Below, in pieces: positions 37,108 to 46,754 of a DNA stretch of 64,000 bases. A program made the position numbers and the translations under genes. This DNA comes from Magnetovibrio sp. (GTDB lineage Bacteria > Pseudomonadota > Alphaproteobacteria > Rhodospirillales > Casp-alpha2): contig NZFO01000009.1 in NCBI GenBank assembly GCA_002690705.1, positions 178,240-242,239 of the forward strand, read 5' to 3'. Every line of letters begins with the position of its first letter. Position 1 is the first letter of the stretch. The notes beneath the pieces were generated by a model, which saw only the letters and a program-made list of their open reading frames with translations, was not told the DNA's origin and made no database searches.

Positions 37108-37965
37108 ATGGTGCAAAATAATATTTTGCTCTCCATTACCGGAGTTTGTGCTGCTCTCCACTTAACCTTTTTAGCTCCAAATCATGTTTATAGTGAGGAA
37201 TTAGTATCTCATAGAGCGGTTTACGGAATGAAGTTGAAATCTGCTGTGCGTGGTTCTGGCATATCTGGGGCTACGGGCAAAATGATATATAATTTTCAAA
37301 GTAGTTGCGAGGGATGGGCGTCTGATACAAATGTCAAACTAGTCCTATTTTATAAATGGGGGGATATTAGGTCAACAATTTGGTCATTCGCTAGTTGGGA
37401 GGCACGTAACGGCAGTTCCTATCACTTTCACTCTCAGCAAGCTGAGAATGGGGTCATTACTGAGGTTCTAAAAGGAATAGTAAAGCGTAGGTCAAATAAC
37501 CGGCAAATTGTTGTGAAATTTGCGACCCCTATGGATACAGAGATTACTCTGCACAGAGAAACATTATTTCCCTCAATGCATCTAAAAAAGCTTTTTGCAG
37601 CCGTTAAATCGGATGCGAAAATGATTAATCGGGTAGTTTTTGACGGCACCAGCATTGATAACCCCTACGAGATTAACGCAGTTGTTTCCCGGGGCTCCCC
37701 GTTGCGTGGCACTAAACGTGTTAATAAACTGGAACAAATCTTAAACAAAGCTGGTTTTCCAACCATGAAGACTCAGCATTTTCGGCTGGCGTTTTTTGCA
37801 GATATACGTCAACAAATGATAACTGAGCAGCACACTCCTAAATTTGAACTTGGAATTGACTATCGTGCCGATGGTGTGGCACGCTTTATTCGTCAAGATT
37901 TCGATACATTTAGTATTGATCTGGAACTTGAAAATATTGAGAAAATTAACGAGTTACCTTGTTGA
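37108..37965 (+). CDS. eipB: EipB-family cell-envelope integrity protein (DUF1849)
   Basis: A 285-residue exported protein. The N-terminal hydrophobic segment and a cut near HVYSEELVSHRAVYG are followed by the EipB features: SHRAVYGMKL, GKMIYNF, SSCEGWASDTNV. EipB has two conserved cysteines that form a disulfide in the spiral beta fold; here Cys67 in SSCEGW and the C-terminal Cys285 fit. In Brucella EipB maintains the periplasm and binds TTPA; the function here is inferred from that. Ribosome binding site AGAGG is seven bases before the ATG. Single gene. Confidence 0.85.
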   Translation: MVQNNILLSITGVCAALHLTFLAPNHVYSEELVSHRAVYGMKLKSAVRGSGISGATGKMIYNFQSSCEGWASDTNVKLVLFYKWGDIRSTIWSFASWEARNGSSYHFHSQQAENGVITEVLKGIVKRRSNNRQIVVKFATPMDTEITLHRETLFPSMHLKKLFAAVKSDAKMINRVVFDGTSIDNPYEINAVVSRGSPLRGTKRVNKLEQILNKAGFPTMKTQHFRLAFFADIRQQMITEQHTPKFELGIDYRADGVARFIRQDFDTFSIDLELENIEKINELPC

Positions 37966-38155
37966 TTATTCAGGTTCTTGATTTTCCCCATATTCTATCC
38001 ATTTACGGCATTATACGTGGATTCAAAGCAAGGAATTCATTGATCTTTGATATATTTGTCTAAAATACTTACCCGCGTGAAATTGCTCTGACCAAGAAAA
38101 TCTATGAGAGGTTTAATGTAAATTGTAGCATGTATATGCCCCAAACAAGCTCCAC

Positions 38156-39082
38156 TTACCATAACCAAGCTGCTCCTCGAACACCACTCGAGTCACCATG
38201 AATGTTTTGCACTAAGCGCGTAGCGCAATGATCAGAAAAAACCCAATCTTGCCAAATTAGAGGTACGGTATCATAAAGTCGGTGGATATTTGAGAGGCCA
38301 CCTCCCAAGACAATAACATCAGGGTCAAGAACATTTATTACACTCGCTAAGGCACGAGCTAGTCTATGTTCATAACGGGCCATAACGTATACCGCTGCGG
38401 GGTCGTATAAATCGCACTTTTTTGCTATATCTGCAGCTTTCAAATTAGTCCCTGTGATCACTTTGAAATCAGCCTCTAAGGCAGGTCCTGATAAATAAGT
38501 CTCGATACATCGTGATTTACCGCAGTAGCATTTTCGTTCCTTGTGTTTTGTCTCGTGCTTTGAGGCATTATTATCAGCACTTGGAGTGGACCATGGAAGC
38601 GGGAGGTGACCCCACTCACCAGCAATCCGATTCCGGCCGGGCCATAATTTTCCATTAATTACTATGCCGCCGCCAACACCTGTTCCAAGTATCACGCCAA
38701 ATACACTATTGGCACCTTTACCCGCACCATCGTATGCTTCGGATACCGCGAAGCAATCTGCGTCGTTTGCAATTCGGACAGGGCGTTGTAATACTCGTGA
38801 GAGGTCTTCATCAAGAGGCATCCCTGTGAGGCAAGTACTGTTGGAATTTTTAACTAATCCTGTAGCTGGTGATAAAGAGCCAGGTATCCCTATACCTACA
38901 GGTACATCCAGTTGTATTTTATGCTCAACAGTTAAATCTTTTACCAAATCTCGAATAGCAATAATTGTGTCGTAGTAATTTCCAACTGGAGTATCCATTC
39001 GAACACGATTTAGTTCTTTCCCGTTATCCTGGATGACGATGGCTTCGATTTTTGTGCCACCTAAATCAATACCAATTTTCAT
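38156..39082 (-). CDS. mak: ROK-family sugar kinase, fructokinase (Mak) type
   Basis: A 308-residue ROK kinase. The phosphate loop is KIGIDLGGTKIEAIV, the catalytic Asp is in the ANDAD segment (Asp107), and the zinc site has His159 plus Cys185, Cys187 and Cys192 in CYCGKSRC followed by IETYLSG. The sequence VGIGIPGSLSPATGLVKNSNS and GEWGHLPLPW follow E. coli Mak closely, so fructose or a related hexose is the likely substrate. Length is right. It has no strong ribosome binding site and stands alone. It is not linked to a sugar transporter. Confidence 0.88.
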   Translation of the reverse strand: MKIGIDLGGTKIEAIVIQDNGKELNRVRMDTPVGNYYDTIIAIRDLVKDLTVEHKIQLDVPVGIGIPGSLSPATGLVKNSNSTCLTGMPLDEDLSRVLQRPVRIANDADCFAVSEAYDGAGKGANSVFGVILGTGVGGGIVINGKLWPGRNRIAGEWGHLPLPWSTPSADNNASKHETKHKERKCYCGKSRCIETYLSGPALEADFKVITGTNLKAADIAKKCDLYDPAAVYVMARYEHRLARALASVINVLDPDVIVLGGGLSNIHRLYDTVPLIWQDWVFSDHCATRLVQNIHGDSSGVRGAAWLW

Positions 39083-39303
39083 CGTTTTATTTCAATTTTT
39101 GTCGCTTGATACACAAGTATATCAGCTACGACTCGTTTATACTCTATCGTAATAACGAATAACTTATCATTGGGAAACAATACAAGAAGACAGGAGATAA
39201 TATATTATTTCCGATATTTTTAGGGTTATTAATGCTTTAGACACAAATATTTGTTTGATTAGGAACAAGTTTCAGTTACACACAATTCGTATTTACAGGA
39301 AGA

Positions 39304-39765
39304 ATGGAATTCAAGTTGAGCAGGCGCGATCTTATAAAAACATCCGATTCATCGGTTCCCGTTTTTCAAGGATTGTGTGCGCTCGCCGTTACTGGTCGGG
39401 AAATTGCGGCGGCACTGCGTGTTTCTCCAGCTAGTGTTAGTAAATGGCGAAATGGAAAATCTAAAGTGCCGGACGATGTACTAGTGTTTTTAACTCTCTT
39501 ATTGGGAGATCAAATTGAGTGTGGCAGGGACACTAAGTTGGGATCGAGTGCGGCTACCTCGGGCGGGAGACAAACTGTCTTAATTATGGCGGAATCTGAA
39601 TTGCGACTACAAGAACGCCTCAATGCGCGACTACCGTCAATGGCTATTCGGGAAGGTGTGAGGCGTTATAGGTTGTGGTGGAATGGCACTCGTAACTCTA
39701 TTCTGCTTCAACCGAGTTTGATCAGTCATGGATTTAACGGGCGGCACTTCACTAGTTTGCGATAA
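39304..39765 (+). CDS. Small HTH protein
   Basis: A 153-residue protein with a helix-turn-helix near the N-terminus (CALAVTGREIAAALRVS then PASVSKWRNGKSKVP), the shape of an XRE-type or sigma-like DNA-binding unit. The rest, including QERLNARLPSMAIREGVRR and a final WWNG segment, matches no family I know. ATG 39304 has AGGA just upstream. It is followed 17 bp later by an unknown gene with its own GGAGG, so they are probably a pair. Could be a repressor of that gene or a regulator of some envelope function; I cannot choose. Confidence 0.6.
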   Translation: MEFKLSRRDLIKTSDSSVPVFQGLCALAVTGREIAAALRVSPASVSKWRNGKSKVPDDVLVFLTLLLGDQIECGRDTKLGSSAATSGGRQTVLIMAESELRLQERLNARLPSMAIREGVRRYRLWWNGTRNSILLQPSLISHGFNGRHFTSLR

Positions 39766-39782
39766 GATTCACGGAGGAAATT

Positions 39783-40535
39783 TTGGTTGATTACCGAGGA
39801 ATATCTCAAGAAGGGATCAAAGTGGCGCTCGGTATAAAAAAGAATTACCGTGCACGCCAACCCATCCTCATGCCCGGAAGAGATGATCGAATTCTGGTTC
39901 CGGAGACCTTAATGAATCATCAGATCGATCTCCTGAAATTTGAAGAGCCGTTACCACTGGCTGTCATGGCAGCGCGTGACCCAGAGGCTCCAATGGCCCT
40001 AGCAGCCGCAGCCCGGTTGTCTCCACAAGGCGGTAAAACACGCCTTCTTGAGGGAATAACCGAGATTGTTTCAGATCAAAGCCGGCATGAATCTGTGAAA
40101 ATGTGTCTTCGTTATGTTCAGGAGAGAGCCTTTGAGCCCTCTGCCGTTGCGGAAATTCGGAGGCATGCAGCAAAATTTATAATTCACACACGCCAACAAT
40201 ATACTGTTGCACTTAGAGACAACTTAAAAAATCTTCTTCAAGGTAAGATTACTTCCAGTCACTTCGTCCAAGAGTTTTTCGAACTTACTGAGGCTGGTAA
40301 TCTGCGAAATGATATTAGAAAAAAACTAGTATTAAGTCTTTTACTGTCTCACACAGTTCGACCCAGTGTAAAATTTTTAATGTTGGAAAATTTTGATTAT
40401 ATGCCAAGGGCTGTGCAGGGAGCTATAATCACTGGTATTTTGCATGCGGAACCCAACCGGCATACTGAACTTATTAAAGACGAGTTGAGATACTTGATAA
40501 TGAACCGCCGGCAAGAAAAAGTTGAAATTCATTAA
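39783..40535 (+). CDS. Hypothetical helical protein
   Basis: A 250-residue protein I do not recognise. TTG 39783 is chosen because GGAGG lies seven bases upstream. The frame has coding character from end to end. The sequence is mostly helical and charged, for example RLLEGITEIVSDQSRHESVK and LRDNLKNLLQGKITSSHFVQ split over residues 95-160, with no signal peptide and no membrane span. It ends in a basic tail. Paired with the upstream HTH gene. A role in DNA or RNA handling is conceivable but not shown. Confidence 0.6.
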   Translation: MVDYRGISQEGIKVALGIKKNYRARQPILMPGRDDRILVPETLMNHQIDLLKFEEPLPLAVMAARDPEAPMALAAAARLSPQGGKTRLLEGITEIVSDQSRHESVKMCLRYVQERAFEPSAVAEIRRHAAKFIIHTRQQYTVALRDNLKNLLQGKITSSHFVQEFFELTEAGNLRNDIRKKLVLSLLLSHTVRPSVKFLMLENFDYMPRAVQGAIITGILHAEPNRHTELIKDELRYLIMNRRQEKVEIH

Positions 40536-40827
40536 GAATCAAGGAGTCGAGCCCGCAAGATATAATAACAAAAATTCCCTGCTCATAACCCTCCCGCTTC
40601 ATATAGAGATGATGGATTTTTATCATCAAACGGGTGTTTGTAGTGTCAAGGCGTAAGGATAAGACAGACTTTACAAGTAGGCATTAGTTGCAATTCTTTG
40701 AATGCAGTTATCATTGAGTAAGGTTGAATCGCAAATAGTTAGGTTAAGTGAACATAGGATGACGCACTGTTTGGCCTGGTTTTGGCTGTGAGAGTGAAGC
40801 CTAATTGATATTAGGAAAGGAGATGGA

Positions 40828-41697
40828 ATGTCGAAAACTGTGATTACTTGTGCTGTAACTGGGTCGGCCCCAACGCCCGCAAAAAATTCGGGTGTGCCTG
40901 TCACTCCTCAACAAATCGCTGAGTCCTCTATTGAAGCTTGGCGGGCGGGAGCCTCCATTGTTCATATACATGTTCGTGATCCTGAAACTGGCGCGCCGAG
41001 TATGAAATTTGACTATTATAAGGAGGTAACGGAGCGAATTCGAGACTCGGAGAGTGACGTCTTGATCAACTTAACCACAGGGCCGGGAGCGCGATTGATA
41101 CCGGGGATAGATGATCCACTATCTTTCCAAGAGGGAACTACAGTCAAGCCCGTTGCTGAGCGTGTCGCTCATATTGAAAAATTAAAACCAGATATATGCT
41201 CGCTCGATATTGCCACGATGAACTTTAATCAGCATGTATTTTTAAACACACCTGACCATCTTCGTCTTATGGCAAACCGTATCAAGGCAGTCGGAGTTAA
41301 GCCTGAACTTGAGGTGTTTGACACAGGGCAAATCGTGCTAGCTCAAAAGTTGATTGATGAAGGGTATATTAAGTCGCCGGCATACTTTCAACTTTGTTTG
41401 GGTATTTCTTATGGGGCAAGAGCAACTCCTGAGGCGATGATGCACATGCGCGATATGCTACCGGAAGATTGTTTATGGTCCGCATTTGGAATTTCGCGTC
41501 AACAGTTTCCCATGGCTGCTCAAGCAGTTTTACTTGGTGGGAATTTACGTGTCGGCATGGAGGATAATATTTACTTAGGGGCGGGTGAGTTAGCCCCGTC
41601 GAATGCCGCATTAGTTGAACGCGCTGCTCGAATAGTTTTAGATGTTGGCGGTGAAGTTGCTTCTCCAATCGAAGCTAGGGAAATTTTAGGCGTTTGA
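40828..41697 (+). CDS. Beta-keto acid cleavage enzyme (BKACE, DUF849)
   Basis: A 289-residue BKACE/3-keto-5-aminohexanoate cleavage family enzyme. These zinc enzymes condense a beta-keto acid with acetyl-CoA and yield acetoacetate and a new CoA ester. It begins VITCAVTGSAPTPAKNSGVP and has the zinc motif HIHVRD with His46 and His48, then NLTTGPGA, SLDIATMNFN and the ELEVFDTGQI segment. Length is typical. AAGGAG sits about six bases before the ATG. The acetoacetate could feed the acetoacetyl-CoA synthetase of this window, 15 kb away, but that is inference. Which beta-keto acid it uses is unknown. Confidence 0.9.
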   Translation: MSKTVITCAVTGSAPTPAKNSGVPVTPQQIAESSIEAWRAGASIVHIHVRDPETGAPSMKFDYYKEVTERIRDSESDVLINLTTGPGARLIPGIDDPLSFQEGTTVKPVAERVAHIEKLKPDICSLDIATMNFNQHVFLNTPDHLRLMANRIKAVGVKPELEVFDTGQIVLAQKLIDEGYIKSPAYFQLCLGISYGARATPEAMMHMRDMLPEDCLWSAFGISRQQFPMAAQAVLLGGNLRVGMEDNIYLGAGELAPSNAALVERAARIVLDVGGEVASPIEAREILGV

Positions 41698-41812
41698 TAT
41701 TAAAAATTATTATGCGATGAGCGGAGTTTTGTTTTCATCTTCATTTTCATTTTAAATTTGCCCTTGTGGTTCGAGATTGAATTATCGAATAAAAATAAAG
41801 CTTGAGACCTAG

Positions 41813-42037
41813 ATGCCCCGAATCGTATTGGATCTTAAAGGCTTTCAATGTCCTTTACCTGTTGTGCGGGCGAACAAAGCTCTACAAAGCATGGCATCAG
41901 GGGACGAACTGGAGGCTCATGTCACAGACCGCGCTGCTCCAAATGATTTTATCGAGTATTGTCAAAGAACCGGTAATCAGATGGTTTCTTGTGATACAGG
42001 CAAGGACTGCTCAGTTATTGTCATTAGAAAAGTCTAA
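41813..42037 (+). CDS. tusA: TusA-family sulfur carrier
   Basis: A 74-residue protein with the TusA fold: IVLDLKGFQCPLPVVRANKAL carries the conserved CPxP motif with the sulfur-accepting Cys13, then a SGDELEAHVTDRAAPNDF strand-helix and a final CSVIVIRKV. It likely moves persulfide sulfur, for tRNA thiolation or sulfur metabolism; other family members have other partners. Complete and of standard length. Single gene, convergent with the RND transporter gene. Confidence 0.9.
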   Translation: MPRIVLDLKGFQCPLPVVRANKALQSMASGDELEAHVTDRAAPNDFIEYCQRTGNQMVSCDTGKDCSVIVIRKV

Positions 42038-42067
42038 AATTAGACGCTGAGACTAAAATACAAGTGT

Positions 42068-42101
42068 GGTTTGCGGGCTTTAGTGGAGTTACGAGCAAAC
42101 C
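42068..42101 (+). terminator. Possible terminator between tusA and the RND gene
   Basis: Seven-base inverted repeat GGTTTGC / GCAAACC with a 20-base loop, followed on the plus strand by TGATTTTATTTTTGCTTTT. The long loop makes it weak. It lies in the 69-bp gap between convergent genes and would stop tusA transcripts. Confidence 0.3.
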
Positions 42102-42106
42102 TGATT

Positions 42107-45100
42107 TTATTTTTGCTTTTCCAAAACACCCGCAAATAGGATGAGAAGCGGTGGGATTATTGCTAGGGTTAAGATGGCAGACATACTTAACCCCCCCACT
42201 ACGACAGTTCCCAAACCACGATATAATTCTGACCCGGAGCCTGGAAATATAACCAAGGGAAGCATGCCGAAAATACTGGTAAGTGAAGACATAAAAATAG
42301 GTCGAATACGATTCTTTGTGGCCTCTAGCACTGCATCGCATATTTCATAACCTTCAGTGCGAATATGGAAGAGGGTTTGGTGTACAAGTAAGATTGCGTT
42401 GTTAACGACTATCCCAATTAATATAACAAAACCAAGCAAGGTAAGCATGTCAAGAGGTTGAAAGATTTGTGTGTTTACTAATGCGAGTGCCAGAACTCCC
42501 CCACCAGTCGCTAAGGGGACAGATAACATAATTATGAGTGGGTAAAAAAAGCTCTCAAATAAAATTGCCATTACAAGATAAACTATAATGATCGCAATAA
42601 TCAGGTCCATGATCATCGCATTCCAAGTTTGTTTTAACTTATCTGCAGCGCCGGTCAGGGTAAATTTGATCCCTGTTGGTAAGGCCTCTGAAATCCTTAA
42701 TTTATCGATTACTTGCACCTTGAGAATATCTAACGCCTCCTCCAGTGGCATTCGGCTTGGAGGAATAATGAACAGTGTAACTGTTCGTTCTCGGTTCAGG
42801 TGACGAATCTGTGTTGGTCCTGATGTAATTTCAATTGTGGCTAGTGACTTGGTCGGGATGACCCGGCCATCGGATGTAACAACCGGAATATTCGAAATAC
42901 TCTGTGTCTTTTGAGACTTGTCCATCTTGCCTTGGAGCATTAAATCCATTCGTTTGGCGCCAATGGTAATTTCAGCGACCCGAAGTCCGTTATTAAATGC
43001 ATCGATCGTCTCGCCAAGGACTTGAGCACTCACGCCGTTATCTGCAAGCTTAATTCGATCTGGGATAACACGCACTTCGGGTGCCCCCAATACCAGTCCG
43101 GGAACAGGACGGACTTGAGTTCCCTCGGCTCTTGGAAGCACTAATCCAACATTTTTATTGACTATGTTGGCAACGTTTAAAATATCCTCAAGATCTGGCC
43201 CGGAAATATTTAGCTCGATCGACCGACTACCGCCGATACCTCGACCAAACAAAGATCTTTGGACGACACCCCCCAGTGTTCCGGGTTCTTTGTAAACTGC
43301 ACGACGCATGATTGGAAGAAGCTCGGCGACTCTGTTTGGGTCAGCGGCAGCGGCTCCGACAAATGTCCTTCCACGTGATGCTACGAAAAAAAATCTTTGA
43401 AGTTTTGGAGTGCCGTCTTCCATATTTAAATCATTCGGACCACTGCTCAGAAATGGGAGTAATTCAGATTCAAAGTCGCTTGCGATCTCTGTGGTAGTTG
43501 CGAGGTTGTAACCGGGTGGTGGGACCAGCCTTCCAAAGATCAGGTTTCTGTTTCCATTAGGAAGATAATCTAACTTTGGAAGGAAGGCCCAAGTTGCTGC
43601 TGCACTAGCTCCGCAAATTAAGATTACTACGAAGGCGCAAAAATTTCTTCTTTGGATAACGTAGGAGGTGTAGCGAATTGCAACTCGAACAAACCAAATT
43701 GCAAAATCGTCGATGATTGGAATACGCACTCGGCGGATCCGGATGCCACGATCACTCCCTAGCAGTCGATTAGAGAGAGCAGGGATCACCGTTACCCCAA
43801 CGATGAGTGATAATATTACTGAAACGGACAACGCAACAGCGATATCCCGGAACAATTGTCCCATTTCCAATTCCATTACTAATACGGGTATAAAAACCAT
43901 CACCGTGGTTAAAGCTGAAACCAAAACCGCTGTCCAAACCTGGCGGGTGCCGAGGTATGCAGATTCGCGGGGCGACATCCCCTTCTCCCTAAATCGATAG
44001 ATATTTTCTAAAACGACAATTGCCGCATCCACCACCATGCCAACTGCAAAGGCGATACCTGCTAAAGAAATTACATTAATTGATCGTCCCATAGCCGCCA
44101 TCGCGACAAAGGCGCCAATAACCGAGACTGGTATTGCAAGAGAAACTATGAGAGTTGCACTGCCGGAGCGGAGAAAAATTAACAGCATCAGCGCTGCTAA
44201 GGTACCTCCGATAACGATATTTTGTTGCACCAACCTAATGGATGATTTTATATAAACAGTCTCGTCGTAGACTTGTATGAGCTTCACTTTGTTACCCGAG
44301 AGAGGTCCAGCGTTTAACTCCAAGATTGCCGCGCGAATTCCCTCCATTACCTCAATAACGTTGGCGGCGTGTTCTCGGACGGCGTTTACAGCCATTGCCG
44401 GTTGTCCATTAAAACGAATTCGAGAGGTTGGATTTTTGGTTGCCAATCGCACCGACGCTATATCCCCGACCGTTACCCTTGCGACTCTGCGATCAGTCGA
44501 GTCAGCGGCTGACCGAAGTAACACTGACTTTACATCTTCTATGTTTGCGAATTCACCCTCGGTTCTTACCACGTAACGTCGTTTTCCTTCATCCAAATCA
44601 CCCGCTGAAACGGATGAATTAGCTGCTCTGAGTTTTTGGACTACCTCGGTTACATTTAATTGATACCGTGCCAGCTGGCTCGGTTCGACAGAGACCTCCA
44701 TCTGAGTTGCTGCGCCGCCATAGACGTTGACGCGTGAAACACCTTCGACGCGTTCAAGGCGATCTTGAACAATGTCTTCGACATAGTCGCCGTAGGTATG
44801 AATGGCCCGGTCATTCTCTTTGTCACGGATGAACACAATCCAGGTGATTGGGTTGTCGTCAGAACTTGAGGTCCGAATTGTTGGCTCACGTGCTTCATCA
44901 GGATATCCGCTCACCCTGTCTAGTCGGTTCGCTACTAGCAATAACGCTCGCTCCATGTTGTGTCCGATTCCAAATTCAAGTGTTATCCGTCCTCGGCCAT
45001 CCTGAGCTTGGCTTATCATTGACTGGAGGCCCTCAAGGCCCCGTAAAACCTCCTCCTGACGATTAATTATTTCACGTTCAATCTCTGCTGGCGCAGCACC

Positions 45101-45256
45101 CGGCCAAATTGTCTGTAAGTTAATGATGGGTTTTCTTACATCTGGTGTTAATTGAATTGGAATGGCGTTAAATGCTACAAAACCGAACATGACGACCATA
45201 AGAACAGCGGCAAGTACAGCCACTGGCCTATCAATGGCAGTACTAATTATATTCAT
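42107..45256 (-). CDS. RND-family efflux permease
   Basis: A 1049-residue inner-membrane transporter of the resistance-nodulation-division superfamily. It begins MNIISTAIDRPVAVLAAVLM, has the large periplasmic loop, then the RND proton-relay helices around VVDAAIVVLENIYRFRE, which carries the conserved Asp of TM4, and GIVVNNAILLVHQTLFH in the second half. The TTTG and AAMA family landmarks are present. Length is standard for the AcrB/HAE1 group. The substrate (drug, metal, lipid or quinone) cannot be told. Its ATG overlaps the stop of the membrane-fusion gene by 4 bp. No outer-membrane TolC gene is present in the window. Confidence 0.92.
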   Translation of the reverse strand: MNIISTAIDRPVAVLAAVLMVVMFGFVAFNAIPIQLTPDVRKPIINLQTIWPGAAPAEIEREIINRQEEVLRGLEGLQSMISQAQDGRGRITLEFGIGHNMERALLLVANRLDRVSGYPDEAREPTIRTSSSDDNPITWIVFIRDKENDRAIHTYGDYVEDIVQDRLERVEGVSRVNVYGGAATQMEVSVEPSQLARYQLNVTEVVQKLRAANSSVSAGDLDEGKRRYVVRTEGEFANIEDVKSVLLRSAADSTDRRVARVTVGDIASVRLATKNPTSRIRFNGQPAMAVNAVREHAANVIEVMEGIRAAILELNAGPLSGNKVKLIQVYDETVYIKSSIRLVQQNIVIGGTLAALMLLIFLRSGSATLIVSLAIPVSVIGAFVAMAAMGRSINVISLAGIAFAVGMVVDAAIVVLENIYRFREKGMSPRESAYLGTRQVWTAVLVSALTTVMVFIPVLVMELEMGQLFRDIAVALSVSVILSLIVGVTVIPALSNRLLGSDRGIRIRRVRIPIIDDFAIWFVRVAIRYTSYVIQRRNFCAFVVILICGASAAATWAFLPKLDYLPNGNRNLIFGRLVPPPGYNLATTTEIASDFESELLPFLSSGPNDLNMEDGTPKLQRFFFVASRGRTFVGAAAADPNRVAELLPIMRRAVYKEPGTLGGVVQRSLFGRGIGGSRSIELNISGPDLEDILNVANIVNKNVGLVLPRAEGTQVRPVPGLVLGAPEVRVIPDRIKLADNGVSAQVLGETIDAFNNGLRVAEITIGAKRMDLMLQGKMDKSQKTQSISNIPVVTSDGRVIPTKSLATIEITSGPTQIRHLNRERTVTLFIIPPSRMPLEEALDILKVQVIDKLRISEALPTGIKFTLTGAADKLKQTWNAMIMDLIIAIIIVYLVMAILFESFFYPLIIMLSVPLATGGGVLALALVNTQIFQPLDMLTLLGFVILIGIVVNNAILLVHQTLFHIRTEGYEICDAVLEATKNRIRPIFMSSLTSIFGMLPLVIFPGSGSELYRGLGTVVVGGLSMSAILTLAIIPPLLILFAGVLEKQK

Positions 45257-46419
45257 GGACTATCGGCCTTTTTTGCCCCGCCGTTCTTATTGACACCTTT
45301 GCTTGGCGTATTGAATTGCACAGAAACTCCCGGCAATAAACGCTCGTTACCTCGAACAATCGTCAAGTCACCAGCCTTTAAGCCATCCTTAACTATAAAC
45401 CGTGATCCAGATGTAGGACCTAGCTCGACCGCTTGTAATTGAACTTTTTTTTCTACTGCCAAAGCTACAATTTTTCTCCCGTTCCGGCTCATTACGGCAT
45501 CTTTGTGGACAGTAAGAGCATTTTTTTTAATACCCGCTGGTATTTCAAGTATGACACTCTGGTTAGCGGCGTACGTTTCGTTGTCTCGGGTTGCTCGTGA
45601 TCCTACCGTAAATCTTACAGCGCGAGTCCGTGTCCTTGGGTTTTCCACAGGAATAATTGCTCGAACTGTGACAGAAAAGAAACTGTCTTGGCTAGTTCTG
45701 GCTCTAGAGATAGTACCAGTATTTAAGCCATTGATGTACAGTGATGGGATATCGGCCTCGATCTCCATCATTTTAGTGTCCACTAATGTGACGACGGGCT
45801 CACCGATTTTTAGGTAAGCTCCTATAGAAGTATGTTTTTGCGTAATTATACCGGCATTTGGGGCGCGTATCTCCGCATTTTTTAGGGAGATTTCTGTTAG
45901 TTTTTGGTCCGCTTTAGATTTATTTAATTCAGCTTTCGCCTCAATCGCTTGGCTCTCGGCGACAGCGATTTGTTGTATTTTGTCATCTAGTCTTGCGCGA
46001 GAAAAAGCAGGTGAATTTTTTAATGACTTTAAGCGCTGTAATTCTTGCCGAAGCAAAAGGATTTTTTGTTTTTTGGTTTTAAATTGTGCTCGGTATTGCG
46101 CAACTTCTGACTGCTTAAGCTCTAACTGCCATTTTAGGCGGTCTTTGTTAAGGGTGGAAATTATGTCACCGGCCTCGACGCGGTCCCCTGTTTCGACTGA
46201 TAGGATTTGCACCGCGCCACTAGAGAGTGCGGAAACGATGCCACTTTGACGCGGTACAAACCGACCTATGATCTCAGCAGTTTGACGGTAAGGTTCAATG
46301 CGAACTGTATCTACAGTTACTTTAGTCGCTGGCCGACCCGGTGCTTCAGTTGCAAATGCTTTTGCAATCACCTGATCACAAAGCATTAATCCAATAATTA
46401 TGTTCCAAGCGAGTTTCAC
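45253..46419 (-). CDS. RND efflux periplasmic adaptor (membrane fusion protein)
   Basis: A 388-residue adaptor. GTG 46419 is preferred because AGGAAA lies eight bases upstream and the protein then begins with a clean signal peptide (MKLAWNIIIGLMLCDQVIAK); GTG 46446 would add nine residues. The lipoyl-like domain shows SGAVQILSVETGDRVEAGDIIS; a coiled-coil hairpin spans about residues 100-190 (LELKQSEVAQYRAQF to the KSKADQKLTEISLKNAE region); then the second lipoyl half GIITQKHTSIGAYLKIGEPV and beta-barrel. It bridges the RND permease to an outer-membrane channel. Overlaps the permease start by 4 bp (ATGA). Confidence 0.9.
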   Translation of the reverse strand: MKLAWNIIIGLMLCDQVIAKAFATEAPGRPATKVTVDTVRIEPYRQTAEIIGRFVPRQSGIVSALSSGAVQILSVETGDRVEAGDIISTLNKDRLKWQLELKQSEVAQYRAQFKTKKQKILLLRQELQRLKSLKNSPAFSRARLDDKIQQIAVAESQAIEAKAELNKSKADQKLTEISLKNAEIRAPNAGIITQKHTSIGAYLKIGEPVVTLVDTKMMEIEADIPSLYINGLNTGTISRARTSQDSFFSVTVRAIIPVENPRTRTRAVRFTVGSRATRDNETYAANQSVILEIPAGIKKNALTVHKDAVMSRNGRKIVALAVEKKVQLQAVELGPTSGSRFIVKDGLKAGDLTIVRGNERLLPGVSVQFNTPSKGVNKNGGAKKADSP

Positions 46420-46446
46420 TGTAATTTTTCCTAGTAACTTATACAC

Positions 46447-46754
46447 AGGCGCACAAAATGTGTGGGAGGGTTGATATTTTGAACTATTTTACGCGTTTAA
46501 TTTTGTCCACGTAATCTTCAGCGGCAACTAACTTCATTTTTTTACGTCTCAAGCATAAATCTAATGGGTGGAGGTGATGCTTACAATCCACAAGAAGTTA
46601 AGTAATATGATCTGAAAACGTCCTTAATTTCCAATTTTATTTTTGTGCATAAAAAATTAATAATACCGGCAACTCGGCAAAAGAGTTCCTTAAGAAGTAC
46701 AATAGTGGGTAGGACTTTGCCTCTGGTCTTCGTTATCAGATCTATTTTCTATTA
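46447..46754. other. Intergenic region upstream of the adaptor gene and the WD40 pseudogene
   Basis: About 310 AT-rich bases that should contain the promoter of the minus-strand efflux operon and the former promoter of the decayed WD40 gene. No further feature is clear. Confidence 0.4.
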
